In this document: positions 22,967 to 32,574 of the stretch, one piece after another | Position numbering within the stretch: position 1 is the first letter of the stretch | Layout of the letters: the number at the start of each line of letters is the position of its first letter | Source of the DNA: Lunularia cruciata | Lineage: Eukaryota; Streptophyta; Marchantiopsida; Lunulariales; Lunulariaceae | Assembly: GCA_948567375.1 (NCBI GenBank) | Contig: OX419755.1 | Span: 49,308,291-49,372,290 of the forward strand | Length of the DNA: 64,000 bases | Direction: 5' to 3' | Program-made: the position numbers and the translations under genes | The notes under the pieces: model-generated | Databases searched by the model: none | Seen by the model: the letters and a program-made list of their open reading frames with translations, nothing else | Told to the model about the DNA's origin: nothing

Positions 22967-25900
22967 CTACCTTCTATGGTACATCTTCAACTTATCATGG
23001 TTAATCCTATCAAAGTGTCTTCCTCCCAACTCCTTGAGATCATAAGTGTAATTTCCCCACACCTTCTCTACTATGAAAGGTCCAAAGTACTTAGGCAAAA
23101 ACTTCTTTTGTACTCTCTTGAATCGAATGGAATCAAACAACATTACCCAATCACCTTCTTTGAAAGGCTCCACCTTCTTCTTGCCTTGCCTCTTGTCATA
23201 GCTCTCCTTTTGTTTCCTTTGGGCTTCCTCCACTCGAACCATAGCAACTGCTCTTGCCTCTTCCAACTCCATGAGTTGATCCTTCCTTGACTTCTCTGCA
23301 TCACTTCCTTGTGCTTTCTTCAATCTCCTATGAATGCTTTGGAAGGTAGGAAGATCAAAGTGAATAGGTAAGGTAGACTCAATACCATACACCAATTGGA
23401 ATGGAGAATATCCAGTGGAAGTCTTCATGGTTGTCCTATACTCCCACAAAACTGCATGAATCCTCTTGTCCCAATGATGTTTAGCCCCCTCCATTTCTGC
23501 ATCTTTGGCCAACATCATGCACAAGGTCTGATTGGTTCTCTCTGCCAAGCCATTGGAATTTGGCTTATAGGATGTAGTTACTCTATGTGTGATAGAGAAA
23601 TGTCGTAGCATGGCTGTAGTAATGCTTCCTGTAAACTCTCCTCCTCTATCAGAAACCAACTCCAAAGGGCATCCAAACCTAGTGATAATGCGTTCATAAA
23701 GAAATCTACCCACTTCATCTTCATTCTTGTCCCTCAATGGTCTAGCCTCAACCCACTTGGTAAGGTAATCAGTAACTACCACAATGTACCGATTGTTCCT
23801 TGGGGTTCTATTGAGAGGTCCTACAAAATCAATTCCCCACTTCTCAAAGGGTCCTAGCAATGGAATTGATCTAAGTGGTGGAGTGGATGTAGACTTTCTA
23901 GCAAAAGCTTGACAAACATGACAAGTTTTGCAATAATCAAGACAATCCTTGAAAATCCCTCTCCAATGGTAACCTGCATCTAGAATCTTGAAAGCAGTCA
24001 CCTTTCCTGCAAAGTGTCCTCCACATACTAAACCTTCATGAAACTCCTTTATGAGTAGGATAGACTCTTCCTTACCCACTGCTCTTCGAAGTAGACCATC
24101 TGCTCCTTGGTGAAAAAGAATATCCTCCACCATTGTGTAAGGTCTAGATCTTGCTGCAAGGGCCTTCCTCTCCCTAGCATGCATCCCTTCTGGATAGTTA
24201 CCTCTTGTCACAAAATCCACAATCTCCTTGTACTCCATTGGAATCTCTTGAGTGACTGAGATTGTCATGAGCTCCTCATCCGGGAAGGAATCATCTACTG
24301 GCTCATCTCCATCATGATCATAGGCTCTAGATAACAAATCAGCATTTGCATGTTTCTTTCCTGGCCTATCCTCAATTGTGTAGTCATACTCAGACAAGAG
24401 TATCATCCACCTTGCTAGTCTCCCTTCAACATTAGGCTTGTTGAAGATGTACTTCAAAGCCTTGTGATCCGTGACAATTGTGGCTTTCCCTCCAATCAAG
24501 TAGTGTCTAAACTTCTTGAGACCAAAGATCACTGCCAACCCTTCTCTCTCTGTGACAGAGTAGTTCTTCTCTGCTGAAACCATCTGCCTACTAGCATAAG
24601 CTATTGGATGATCATGCCCATCTTGGTCTAATTGACTAAGAGTGCATCCTATAGCTACATTAGAAGCATCAGTGTAGAGGATGAAAGGCTTACTCCAATC
24701 AGGTTTAGCAAGAATTGGAGCTACAACAAGGGATTGCTTGAGCTCCTCAAAAGCTTTGAGAGCCTCCTTGTCTTCCAAAATCACCATGTAATCTACACCC
24801 TTCTTCATGTAGATGGTCAATGCATAAGCCTTGTTGGAAAATGAGAAGATGAACCTCCTATAGTACCCAACCATTCCCAAGAATTGGCGTAACTTTGTCA
24901 AGCTTGAAGGGAATGGAAGGTCTGAGATTTTCCTCACCTTCTCAGGATCAACTGCTATTCCATCCTTGGAGATGATGTGCCCCAAAAGTAGACCTTCTTC
25001 ACATCCAAAAATGCACTTCTCTGGGTTGAGTGATGCATTTGCCTCATCCAAGCGTTGCAAGACTTTGATTAGGTGCTCAAAGTGCTCCTCCTTGCTCCCA
25101 TAGACACAAAAGTCATCAATGAAATCTCTCACAAATTTCCCAATGAAAGGTTCAAATACCTTGTTCATGAACCGTTGGAATGTGGCTGGAGCATTGCAAA
25201 GCCCAAAAGGCATGACCTTGAAAGCGTAAGTTCCCCAAGGTGTGGTGAATGTGGTGAGTTGTTGATGCTCTGGTGCAATCTTGATTTGGTTATATCCACT
25301 ATAACCATCTCCAAAACTGTACCTCTCATGACCTGCAACCTCCTCCAAGATCTCATCAATGAATGGCAATGGGTAGTAGTCCTTCTTTGTAACAGCATTG
25401 AGCTTCTTGTTATCCACACATACCCGAAGCTTGCCATTCTTTTTCTTCACAATGACAATTGGAGACACCCATTCTGAATTCTCCACCTCAAAGATAAATC
25501 CAGCCTCCTTGAGCTTATCAATCTCCTCCTTCACAACCAAAGATATTGGTGGGCTAATGCGACGTTGCTTTTGGCGGATTGGTCTTGCATGTGACTCCAC
25601 CTCTATCTTGTGCTCCTCCAAGGTGACTTCCTTCAAATCCTTGTAACTAAAAGCAAACACATGGATGAACTTGCGGAAAATCTCCTCAAATCTCACCTTC
25701 TCCTCCTTGGTAACATTTGGGCCATACTTGAGGGTAGATAACCTTCTCTCTACCTCCTCAAGTGTCAATGGTGATTTATCTGGGTCCTTCAAAACCTCTG
25801 GCTTAGGTGCAAAATCCATAGCACATAAAGGATACACATCTGAATCAGATTCAGATTCATCCTCCTCCGTGGAAGTCTCCTCTTCCATGCTTGTGTCCAC

Positions 25901-27793
25901 ACCTGAAGCTCCTCCTTCAGAATCTGATTCCCAATAATCAGAAGATGGGGTATCTGAATGTGAAGTGTTGGTGGTGTTAGTCACAGGAACAGTGACTCTA
26001 TGGTTTGATGGCCCAATCCTTAAGTACCCTTTGTGCCATCGATCAGTTGTGCGTGCTGCTCTCAACCATGGCCTCCCAAGAAGTAAGTCATAGCTTGAAT
26101 CCTTCAAGACTTGGAAAGTCATGAGATTTTGGACTCCCATAACTGAAACTACCACCTTATCCATCACTCCTACTGGTCGAACTTGTTGCTTGTTTGCCAT
26201 GCTCACCACAAATGTTGAAGGTCTTGAGGGTATCATACCCAACTTCTTCATCAACCTTTCTGACATGGCATTCACTGCTGATCCTCCATCAACCAATGCA
26301 TCCTTGATGTTGTGACCATTCACTCTCACATCAATCTTGGAGGCATATTCACAAGCCTCCCATGGTGCTGGCTTGGCATCCACCACCCCCATTGATACTG
26401 GAACTTTTGCCTTCTTCTTCTTCTTGCTCCTTGTAGAACTCAAACCACCTCTAAGCTCCTTTCTCAAGGTAGGGTTCAAAGCAATTAATTGGCCCACTGT
26501 GATGTTAGCCTTGTGACTACCAACATCCTCCAACACATTGTAGTTCCATTGTTGCTTTGAGATCAAGAAGTCCTCCATCCCCAACTTCTTCCTTGGAGTC
26601 TTTGTTGTTGATGGTGTTGAGGTGCGAGTGCTCCTAGTAGACATAGGAGTATCCTTGCTTGAAGTAAATCCTTGAGAAGAGTGAACATCCTCTGCAAAAC
26701 GAGCTCTCTTCTTCTCTTGTGCCAAAAGCTCCAAATTAGGACCCTTGGAGTTTGAGCACTCTCCCTTCTCATACTTGCTCTCAACCACATCTATGGATGC
26801 TATCCCCTTACCTTTGTTGGGATTAGGAGCCACTTGGGTTTCACTACCTCCCTCTTTCCCTCTATTGGCTCCCTCATAACCCCTTCCTCCATGGTAAGTG
26901 GAATTTGGGCAATTCCTTTGGATATGGCCTCTTCCTCCACAACCAAAACAATTTCTATCATTGAAATTGTTGGCTGGTTGGCCTCCTCTATATGGATAGT
27001 TTCCATAACTCCTAGGCCCTCTCCCTACATTCTGATCCACCTCTCTCTTCTCCCATAGTTGCACCACATTGATCTTGAGATCCGCAAGTTGTTCTGTGAT
27101 GGTTTGGAGTGGATCTTTTGGTGGAGGTGCAAGAACTGGAGCAACTACTACTTGTGGTGCAACCCTTGTCACCAAAGTATCAGAAGTTCCACCATACTTG
27201 TAGCCTTGAGGAGGATGCACAACCTCCTTCACCACCAAATCACTCTCATCCCCTTCCAAACTCTCCTCCATACGAATTGCGATCTTGATAGCTTCAACCT
27301 TGGAAGAAGGTTTCTCATATCTCACCTTGCTTCTAATTTGTGGTCTCAATCCTCCCACAAAATTCTTGGTGAGCATGGCCCCTATGCCAATCATTGTAGT
27401 CTCCACATCATCCCCACCCTTCCTCAACACTATGCGAAATCTGGACTCCAACTTTTCCACTCTTTCCACATAGACCCTCACTTTCTCTCCATCTCCTTGC
27501 TTGAGAAATGTAACCTCACTCATCAATCTCTCATAACTCTCATCAGGAAGAAAGTTCTCAATGAGTGCTGAAGTCAAAGTCTCCCAAGACTCCTCTTCCC
27601 CCTCTCTCCTCTCTCTCTTTTGGTATTCTGACTCATACCATGTAAGTGCTGCATCCTCAAAGAAATCTGGTAATAATGAGGCCCACTCATTCTTCCTCCT
27701 CTCATTGTTTCCTATGCAAGCTCTCTTGAAATCTCTCACAAAGGCCTCCACATCTTCTCCATCCTTGCCAAAGAAAACCGGAAGTTTCCCCAT
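22967..27793 (-). CDS. Element D Gag-Pol polyprotein, 1608 residues, intact
   Basis: One uninterrupted frame. I start it at the ATG at 27793 (MGKLPVFF); a GTG three codons earlier directly follows a stop. Gag with a retrotransposon capsid domain spans about residues 15-130. One zinc knuckle, CFGCGGRGHIQRNC, lies near 280. An aspartic protease (ALVDGGSAVNAM) lies near 500. Reverse transcriptase covers about 760-940 with catalytic FGDGYSGYNQI and FIDDF. RNase H (LYTDASNVAIG) lies near 1050. Integrase has an HHCC finger (CKTCHVCQ) near 1270 and a DDE core with GIDFVGP, SDRGGEFTG and NGLAERTN. The C-terminus ends soon after a GPF-type module, with no chromodomain. Together with the tRNA-Asp-like primer site this points to the non-chromodomain (Tat/Athila-like) side of plant gypsy elements, which is an inference. 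Confidence 0.96.
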   Translation of the reverse strand: MGKLPVFFGKDGEDVEAFVRDFKRACIGNNERRKNEWASLLPDFFEDAALTWYESEYQKRERREGEEESWETLTSALIENFLPDESYERLMSEVTFLKQGDGEKVRVYVERVEKLESRFRIVLRKGGDDVETTMIGIGAMLTKNFVGGLRPQIRSKVRYEKPSSKVEAIKIAIRMEESLEGDESDLVVKEVVHPPQGYKYGGTSDTLVTRVAPQVVVAPVLAPPPKDPLQTITEQLADLKINVVQLWEKREVDQNVGRGPRSYGNYPYRGGQPANNFNDRNCFGCGGRGHIQRNCPNSTYHGGRGYEGANRGKEGGSETQVAPNPNKGKGIASIDVVESKYEKGECSNSKGPNLELLAQEKKRARFAEDVHSSQGFTSSKDTPMSTRSTRTSTPSTTKTPRKKLGMEDFLISKQQWNYNVLEDVGSHKANITVGQLIALNPTLRKELRGGLSSTRSKKKKKAKVPVSMGVVDAKPAPWEACEYASKIDVRVNGHNIKDALVDGGSAVNAMSERLMKKLGMIPSRPSTFVVSMANKQQVRPVGVMDKVVVSVMGVQNLMTFQVLKDSSYDLLLGRPWLRAARTTDRWHKGYLRIGPSNHRVTVPVTNTTNTSHSDTPSSDYWESDSEGGASGVDTSMEEETSTEEDESESDSDVYPLCAMDFAPKPEVLKDPDKSPLTLEEVERRLSTLKYGPNVTKEEKVRFEEIFRKFIHVFAFSYKDLKEVTLEEHKIEVESHARPIRQKQRRISPPISLVVKEEIDKLKEAGFIFEVENSEWVSPIVIVKKKNGKLRVCVDNKKLNAVTKKDYYPLPFIDEILEEVAGHERYSFGDGYSGYNQIKIAPEHQQLTTFTTPWGTYAFKVMPFGLCNAPATFQRFMNKVFEPFIGKFVRDFIDDFCVYGSKEEHFEHLIKVLQRLDEANASLNPEKCIFGCEEGLLLGHIISKDGIAVDPEKVRKISDLPFPSSLTKLRQFLGMVGYYRRFIFSFSNKAYALTIYMKKGVDYMVILEDKEALKAFEELKQSLVVAPILAKPDWSKPFILYTDASNVAIGCTLSQLDQDGHDHPIAYASRQMVSAEKNYSVTEREGLAVIFGLKKFRHYLIGGKATIVTDHKALKYIFNKPNVEGRLARWMILLSEYDYTIEDRPGKKHANADLLSRAYDHDGDEPVDDSFPDEELMTISVTQEIPMEYKEIVDFVTRGNYPEGMHARERKALAARSRPYTMVEDILFHQGADGLLRRAVGKEESILLIKEFHEGLVCGGHFAGKVTAFKILDAGYHWRGIFKDCLDYCKTCHVCQAFARKSTSTPPLRSIPLLGPFEKWGIDFVGPLNRTPRNNRYIVVVTDYLTKWVEARPLRDKNEDEVGRFLYERIITRFGCPLELVSDRGGEFTGSITTAMLRHFSITHRVTTSYKPNSNGLAERTNQTLCMMLAKDAEMEGAKHHWDKRIHAVLWEYRTTMKTSTGYSPFQLVYGIESTLPIHFDLPTFQSIHRRLKKAQGSDAEKSRKDQLMELEEARAVAMVRVEEAQRKQKESYDKRQGKKKVEPFKEGDWVMLFDSIRFKRVQKKFLPKYFGPFIVEKVWGNYTYDLKELGGRHFDRINHDKLKMYHRR

Positions 27794-28030
27794 CTTAACC
27801 ACTCACTATCTTTCTTTTCTCTTAATTTTTTTTTTTTCTCTTTTCTTTTCTCTCACTCTATTACTAATAGAGTATATACATGACTAACACCATCTGAGAA
27901 TAATCCACTCTAGGGAACACAAAAGGTTCAGGTTGCTCCAAGATTTCTATAGCAACATCAAATCCTAGAGTGCATATTAATCTAACTCTCATGGATAGTT
28001 TATCCATAAGTTGAAAGATTATCTCCATCA

Positions 28031-28504
28031 CTAATCTTGAGAACTAGCTGATGAAGGTGGTAGTATTTCTGTAGCTGTACTAAGACTCTCTCCAAGATCC
28101 TTCACCAAAGTTTCCAAAAGTGCTTTTACTCCACTACACTCATGTCCTTTTGGAAGTCCTTCAACTCCACAAACCTCACACAACTCCTTGGTCTTAGATC
28201 TTCTCCCTCCCAATCTTGGTGAAGAAGGTCCAACATGCAAACCCAAGTCAAGTAAGCCTCTCCTTTCCCTCAATCTCTTGCTCTCAAAGGTTAATGGACA
28301 TGAACTTGCCTTATGTCCCTTCTCTCCACATAGAAAGCACTTAGACTCACTCTTTCCTCCAAGTGGTGTAGGTTTTTGGATCCTCTCAACACTCTCTTCA
28401 AATTCTATCGTAAACTCTCTTTTCCTCAAATCCACTCCTACAATCACCTCAAACCCTTGGGGAACCTTGCATAATCTCAATTTCCACTCTTGATGACCCT
28501 CCAT
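28031..28504 (-). CDS. Element D small zinc-knuckle ORF upstream of gag
   Basis: A separate 157-residue frame lies between the 5' LTR and gag-pol, in the same orientation, with its stop about 240 bp before the gag-pol ATG. I use the ATG at 28504 (MEGHQEWK); the GTG 8 codons upstream directly follows a stop. It contains a CCHC knuckle, CFLCGEKGHKASSC, near residue 57 and a second Cys/His cluster, CEVCGVEGLPKGHEC, near 107. A nucleic-acid-binding role is likely. Some Tat-lineage elements (Ogre type) are known to have an extra ORF before gag; whether this is homologous cannot be judged here. I do not recognise the rest of the protein. Confidence 0.65.
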   Translation of the reverse strand: MEGHQEWKLRLCKVPQGFEVIVGVDLRKREFTIEFEESVERIQKPTPLGGKSESKCFLCGEKGHKASSCPLTFESKRLRERRGLLDLGLHVGPSSPRLGGRRSKTKELCEVCGVEGLPKGHECSGVKALLETLVKDLGESLSTATEILPPSSASSQD

Positions 28505-29341
28505 GTTCCCAAAGATGAATCTAAACACTCAAACATGCTTTTTGTTGATCTCAAACTTCTCATGCATGAGATCTCCACTCTGCAGAATTGACCCTTCCTC
28601 ACAATGTCACTCAAATCTCCCAACTAATATGTCACAGTCCTCTGAAATTTTCCACACTTGATCACAACTCTAGGGCGTCCCTCCCTGCAAAATTTTAGAT
28701 CTTTTCATCGAGCCATTTGGCCTAGACACCTTTCTATTCAGCACCCATATTTCAGATTTGGTCTGAAAACCACCCCCCTCACTTCAAAAACTCATAACGC
28801 ACTGCGCAAAAATGATCTCTCTCTAATTTTTGTGGCACCAGGTAGGATACAATGCACTGAATTTTCTTGGAAATTTTCAGGACAATTCACTGAAAATTGA
28901 AGAAATGGCAGACTCTGTACAATTTTCCAGAGAGCATGCAGTTGCGGGAGCACTTTACCCTATCAACTTTCAAAAATTCTAGCCCAGTGCGCATAGAAGC
29001 TCTCTCAATAATTTCAAGTGTGCTAACTGAAAGATAACCCAAGCTATCATGTGTAGAAATCTCAAGTCCAGATCTCAAACTTGAGATTTTGCCCAAAATC
29101 ACCTTAATCCCCAAAATCTGCAATCCACCTCACACAATCTCTCCAATTCCTCTCATGTATACAAGATGTACAAAATCACCTCAAAGACATCATAATGAAC
29201 TACAGGGTATACAAATGGATCTTGGTTCTCTAACATAAGTTCAGCCCTCTCCTCTCCTAATGTTCTCTCCAAGTGAGCTCTCATAGCCTCCTTCTGCCTA
29301 ATGTAGAATTGGACGCGGAACATTATCTTGCCTTCTAGAGA

Positions 29342-29360
29342 GGTCCCGGCAACGGAACCA
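29342..29360 (-). other. Element D primer-binding site, tRNA-Asp-like
   Basis: The minus strand reads TGGTTCCGTTGCCGGGACC, four bases after the 5' LTR. The tail GTTGCCGGG agrees with the tRNA-Asp site of plant gypsy elements (TGGCGCCGTTGCCGGGGA), with two differences in the first six bases. Confidence 0.75.
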
Positions 29361-29364
29361 AAAA

Positions 29365-30043
29365 TGTGAGCCGGCCTGTCTCTCACTCAGGATGAACCTC
29401 TGATGGCTATTATGGTAGCGCACCATGGACTAAGAAGGCAAGGAACCCCAACTCCATCATACTCCTCCAAGGCTAACACTCCAAGACTCAAGACCTTGCT
29501 CACTAGAGAACTCAATGAGAGAGAGATAGTTGCAAATGAAAGGATGTTGAGTACCTCCTCACTCCTTGTTTATATACTTGTGAAATAGTTACGTACCAAA
29601 GTTACTAATTACCGTAGTAACTCAAGTTACTAGACTAAAAGTCAAGTAAAGTCAAAAAGTAGAAAGGAATATCCATTCACATGGGCATATTCCCCTTATC
29701 TTGACCCAACCACTAAAGCAAGGATTCCTTCACATGGGCTATCCTTGGACTAAAGAAGAATCCAAAACAAAAAGGCTTGCGGGCCCAAGAGTTCTCAACT
29801 CTTTCCCCAAAGCCAAACACCTAGGAATAATACCAAGTCAACACACTAAAATCCAAAATAGTGGTGCTCATCTTTTCTACTTCCTCTAAAGTAAGGTCCC
29901 ATCTATCTTAGCTATGACTAACTTTAGCTAACCATGACTAATATAGAACCATCCTTTATCTCTATATAAATAATATCTCTTAAGTACTTGTAATACCAAG
30001 CTAAATATCACAATACCACACACATGCACAAATGGGTGTTACA
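29365..30043 (-). repeat. Element D 5' LTR with promoter
   Basis: 679 bp, same length and apparently the same sequence as the 3' LTR. A TATA box, AAGTATATAAAC on the minus strand, lies at 29568-29579, a suitable place for the element's transcription start. Confidence 0.95.
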
Positions 30044-30640
30044 GGACAGGGTGGATAGCCTAGATCCTATGGAGCGAGTGGAGGACCTAGTGGAGTTAGA
30101 CTCTTACCTTCATTTTTGGGTCAACAGCAAAGTGAGTGGTGGTGTTGCTTGTTGGAATTGTGGTGGACCTCACCATTGGAAAGAGTGTACTCAAGGCAAT
30201 GGACCTAATACCTTGGGTGCATCACAACTAGCATAGAGGTAGTGTGAGCATTGCCACAAATTTGGTCACACTAGTGACCAATGTTTTGACCAACACTTGG
30301 AGTTACGGAGTGGTAGGGCTGCTATGGCAGGTAGTAGAGGAGCTCCAACTGATAGAGGACAAGGTAGTAGAGGTGGTGGTAGAGGATCTACACCTAGTAG
30401 GGATGCAATACATGCCTTTACTTCTGATATAGCTATGGCTACTTGGATTGAGTAGTTGGAGCAGAGATTGGCTAGTATGGCCATTACTTCGAGGAGATCA
30501 GATTCAGGTGTTAAGGCTTCCACCTCATATGCTGGTGATAGAGATGTTTTGGACTTCATGTATGGAGCAGCACATGTGGATGCATCTACATTAGTGACTA
30601 GAAGTACGTGCTCTAGAGCCTAATGGAGCATCAGTGGAGT
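30044..30640 (+). pseudogene. Element A gag, second half with two zinc knuckles
   Basis: Resumes the Gag reading after element D. Two CCHC knuckles are visible: CWNCGGPHHWKEC at 30150-30188 and CEHCHKFGHTSDQC at 30243-30284. Both fit C-x2-C-x4-H-x4-C. A shared frame between them is broken by a stop. Element B has the same pair at 49624-49662 and 49717-49758. Tandem knuckles bind the element's RNA in Gag proteins. Confidence 0.85.
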
Positions 30641-30961
30641 TGGACCTACAAAGAGGAGAGGTTGGGAGACAAATCAGACTTCCCCAGTCTTTTACACTAT
30701 CTGAGGCATTGCAGACAACATCCATGGCTCTTAGACATCCCACTACAAGTGTGGTAGGTGGTGATGGAGTGCATGATCAACTACCTGCTAGTCAGCCACC
30801 TACTACTACATAAATTAAGTCTAGCATGATGTTGGGTGTGGCTCAACTGATTATGCGATGTCCTTTGTTTTTGGCCAATGACATATTTACATTGGGAGTT
30901 GACCTAGCCCCAATGTTTTGGTTGGCTGCCATGTTGTGTGAGAGTAGGGATGATGCAGTTC

Positions 30962-31640
30962 TGTAACACCCATTTGTGCATGTGTGTGGTATTGTGATAT
31001 TTAGCTTGGTATTACAAGTACTTAAGAGATATTATTTATATAGAGATAAAGGATGGTTCTATATTAGTCATGGTTAGCTAAAGTTAGTCATAGCTAAGAT
31101 AGATGGGACCTTACTTTAGAGGAAGTAGAAAAGATGAGCACCACTATTTTGGATTTTAGTGTGTTGACTTGGTATTATTCCTAGGTGTTTGGCTTTGGGG
31201 AAAGAGTTGAGAACTCTTGGGCCCGCAAGCCTTTTTGTTTTGGATTCTTCTTTAGTCCAAGGATAGCCCATGTGAAGGAATCCTTGCTTTAGTGGTTGGG
31301 TCAAGATAAGGGGAATATGCCCATGTGAATGGATATTCCTTTCTACTTTTTGACTTTACTTGAATTTTAGTCTAGTAACTTGAGTTACTACGGTAATTAG
31401 TAACTTTGGTACGTAACTATTTCACAAGTATATAAACAAGGAGTGAGGAGGTACTCATCATCCTTTCATTTGCAACTATCTCTCTCTCATTGAGTTCTCT
31501 AGTGAGCAATGTCTTGAGTCTTGGAGTGTTAGCCTTGGAGGAGTATGATGGAGTTGGGGTTCCTTGCCTTCTTAGTCCATGGTGCGCTACCATAATAGCC
31601 ATCAGAGGTTCATCCTGAGTGAGAGACAGGCCGGCTCACA
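30962..31640 (+). mobile_element. Solo LTR of the element D family
   Basis: A 679-bp copy of the D LTR in plus orientation (TGTAACACC to GGCTCACA), inverted relative to element D. It is flanked by AGTTC at 30957-30961 and, overlapping the last A of the LTR, at 31640-31644. Element B is uninterrupted at the same site (50430-50450). I found about three substitutions against the LTRs of D, so it is also young. It arose by recombination between the LTRs of a former full element. Confidence 0.93.
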
Positions 31641-31735
31641 GTTCCTACTACTAGAACAGAGGTGGTTGATAGTGGAGCTGACTTGGTGAGGAGCATGGGA
31701 TCCGTTCAACGACCAATGGTTTATGGTAGGTAGCA

Positions 31736-32110
31736 ATGGCTAGACTAGAGGAGTTGCTAGCTAGACCGGCCTTTGAGAGAGCACGGTTCACACTTGGTGT
31801 TGTCCTATTGGATAACCAGAGGGGGATTTTCTGTTTGGTGGGACCTTTAGGGAAGGTCTATACACCACAGAGAGTCTTGTTAGACTTTGGTGCAGAGCCT
31901 CTTATGTTGGGGAAGGCTACAGTTGTTGGTTTGGAGTTACAGAAGACCAATGTGGAGAGGTGTCCATTTCAGATCCAAACATCTCTAGGTGGTGGTTTGA
32001 CATAGTACATCACACGTGGAGAGCTTGTTGACCAGGTTCAACCTGGTCATCCAGTTGATAGCTTGATGGTGAGAGCTCAGGCTATTGCAACAATAGCTAA
32101 GTCATTATGT
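31736..32110 (+). pseudogene. Element A protease domain
   Basis: An open stretch contains RVLLDFGAEPLMLGKATV, which fits the active-site block of a retroviral-type aspartic protease (D-S/T-G-A followed by a hydrophobic turn), with F in place of S/T. Upstream is FTLGVVLLDNQRGIFCLVGP. Element B has the matching LLDFGAQPLML at about 50670-50700. The frame ends at a stop near 32004 and relics continue to about 32110. Confidence 0.7.
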
Positions 32111-32239
32111 GTGCTAGTTGGGAGAGCAGTGTTATACCCCATGGGTTTCAACATTGACTATTGGGAGGAGACAACCTCCTATAGACCAAGTTGGTAGTCT
32201 GGTGAGGGACGGGTATGTCGCCTACCAATACGCTTTAGT

Positions 32240-32574
32240 AATGGAAGTCTTGGCTCACTTCAGTCCAAGACCATGGCAACATCAGTTTTAGCTTTTAGTA
32301 GTGCAGTTACTTGGCCTGGTGACTTGTTGGAAGGGAACGCCCATGCAGAGGATACTCTAGTACCAAAGGAGATCACTTGGATTTGGAGTACAAGTGGGAT
32401 TGTTCCATCTACCTTGGATGTTCCATTGTGGAGTTCAGAGGAGGCATTGCAGCAACATGTAGATCAGTTGGTGTAGTAGGGTTGGAGTAGAGCCTTTGTA
32501 CCATCAAGAGATGAGTGTGAGGATGAGCCTCCAGAGTTGATTACTTTGATACCTCTAAATACCACACTCATTGC
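32240..32574 (+). pseudogene. Element A segment between protease and methyltransferase
   Basis: A frame open from 32273 to 32476 encodes a segment also preserved in element B at 51064-51255 (SxIxPSTLDVPLWS-EEAL is common to both). I recognise no family. Conservation in both copies means it was part of the polyprotein, probably a linker or an N-terminal extension of the methyltransferase. Confidence 0.55.

Larger units (their letters stand above)
22240..30043 (-). mobile_element. Element D: intact, young Ty3/gypsy retrotransposon
   Basis: A 7.8-kb element transcribed on the minus strand. LTRs of 679 bp lie at 29365-30043 (5') and 22240-22918 (3'); I could find no difference between them by eye. 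The primer-binding site, a small zinc-knuckle ORF, a 1608-codon gag-pol and a polypurine tract follow in order. It sits in the gag gene of element A. The flanks AGGAT and AGGAC suggest a 5-bp duplication with one change; the empty site is seen in element B near 49517. It is the only element here with an uninterrupted coding region. Confidence 0.95.

Noticed and set aside
22967-27793. Chromodomain at the end of element D Pol
   Set aside because: The protein ends shortly after the integrase C-terminal module with no chromodomain-like WKGY block, unlike element C.
27791-27802. Gag-pol start at 27802
   Set aside because: That codon is GTG and directly follows a stop; the first ATG in frame is at 27793.
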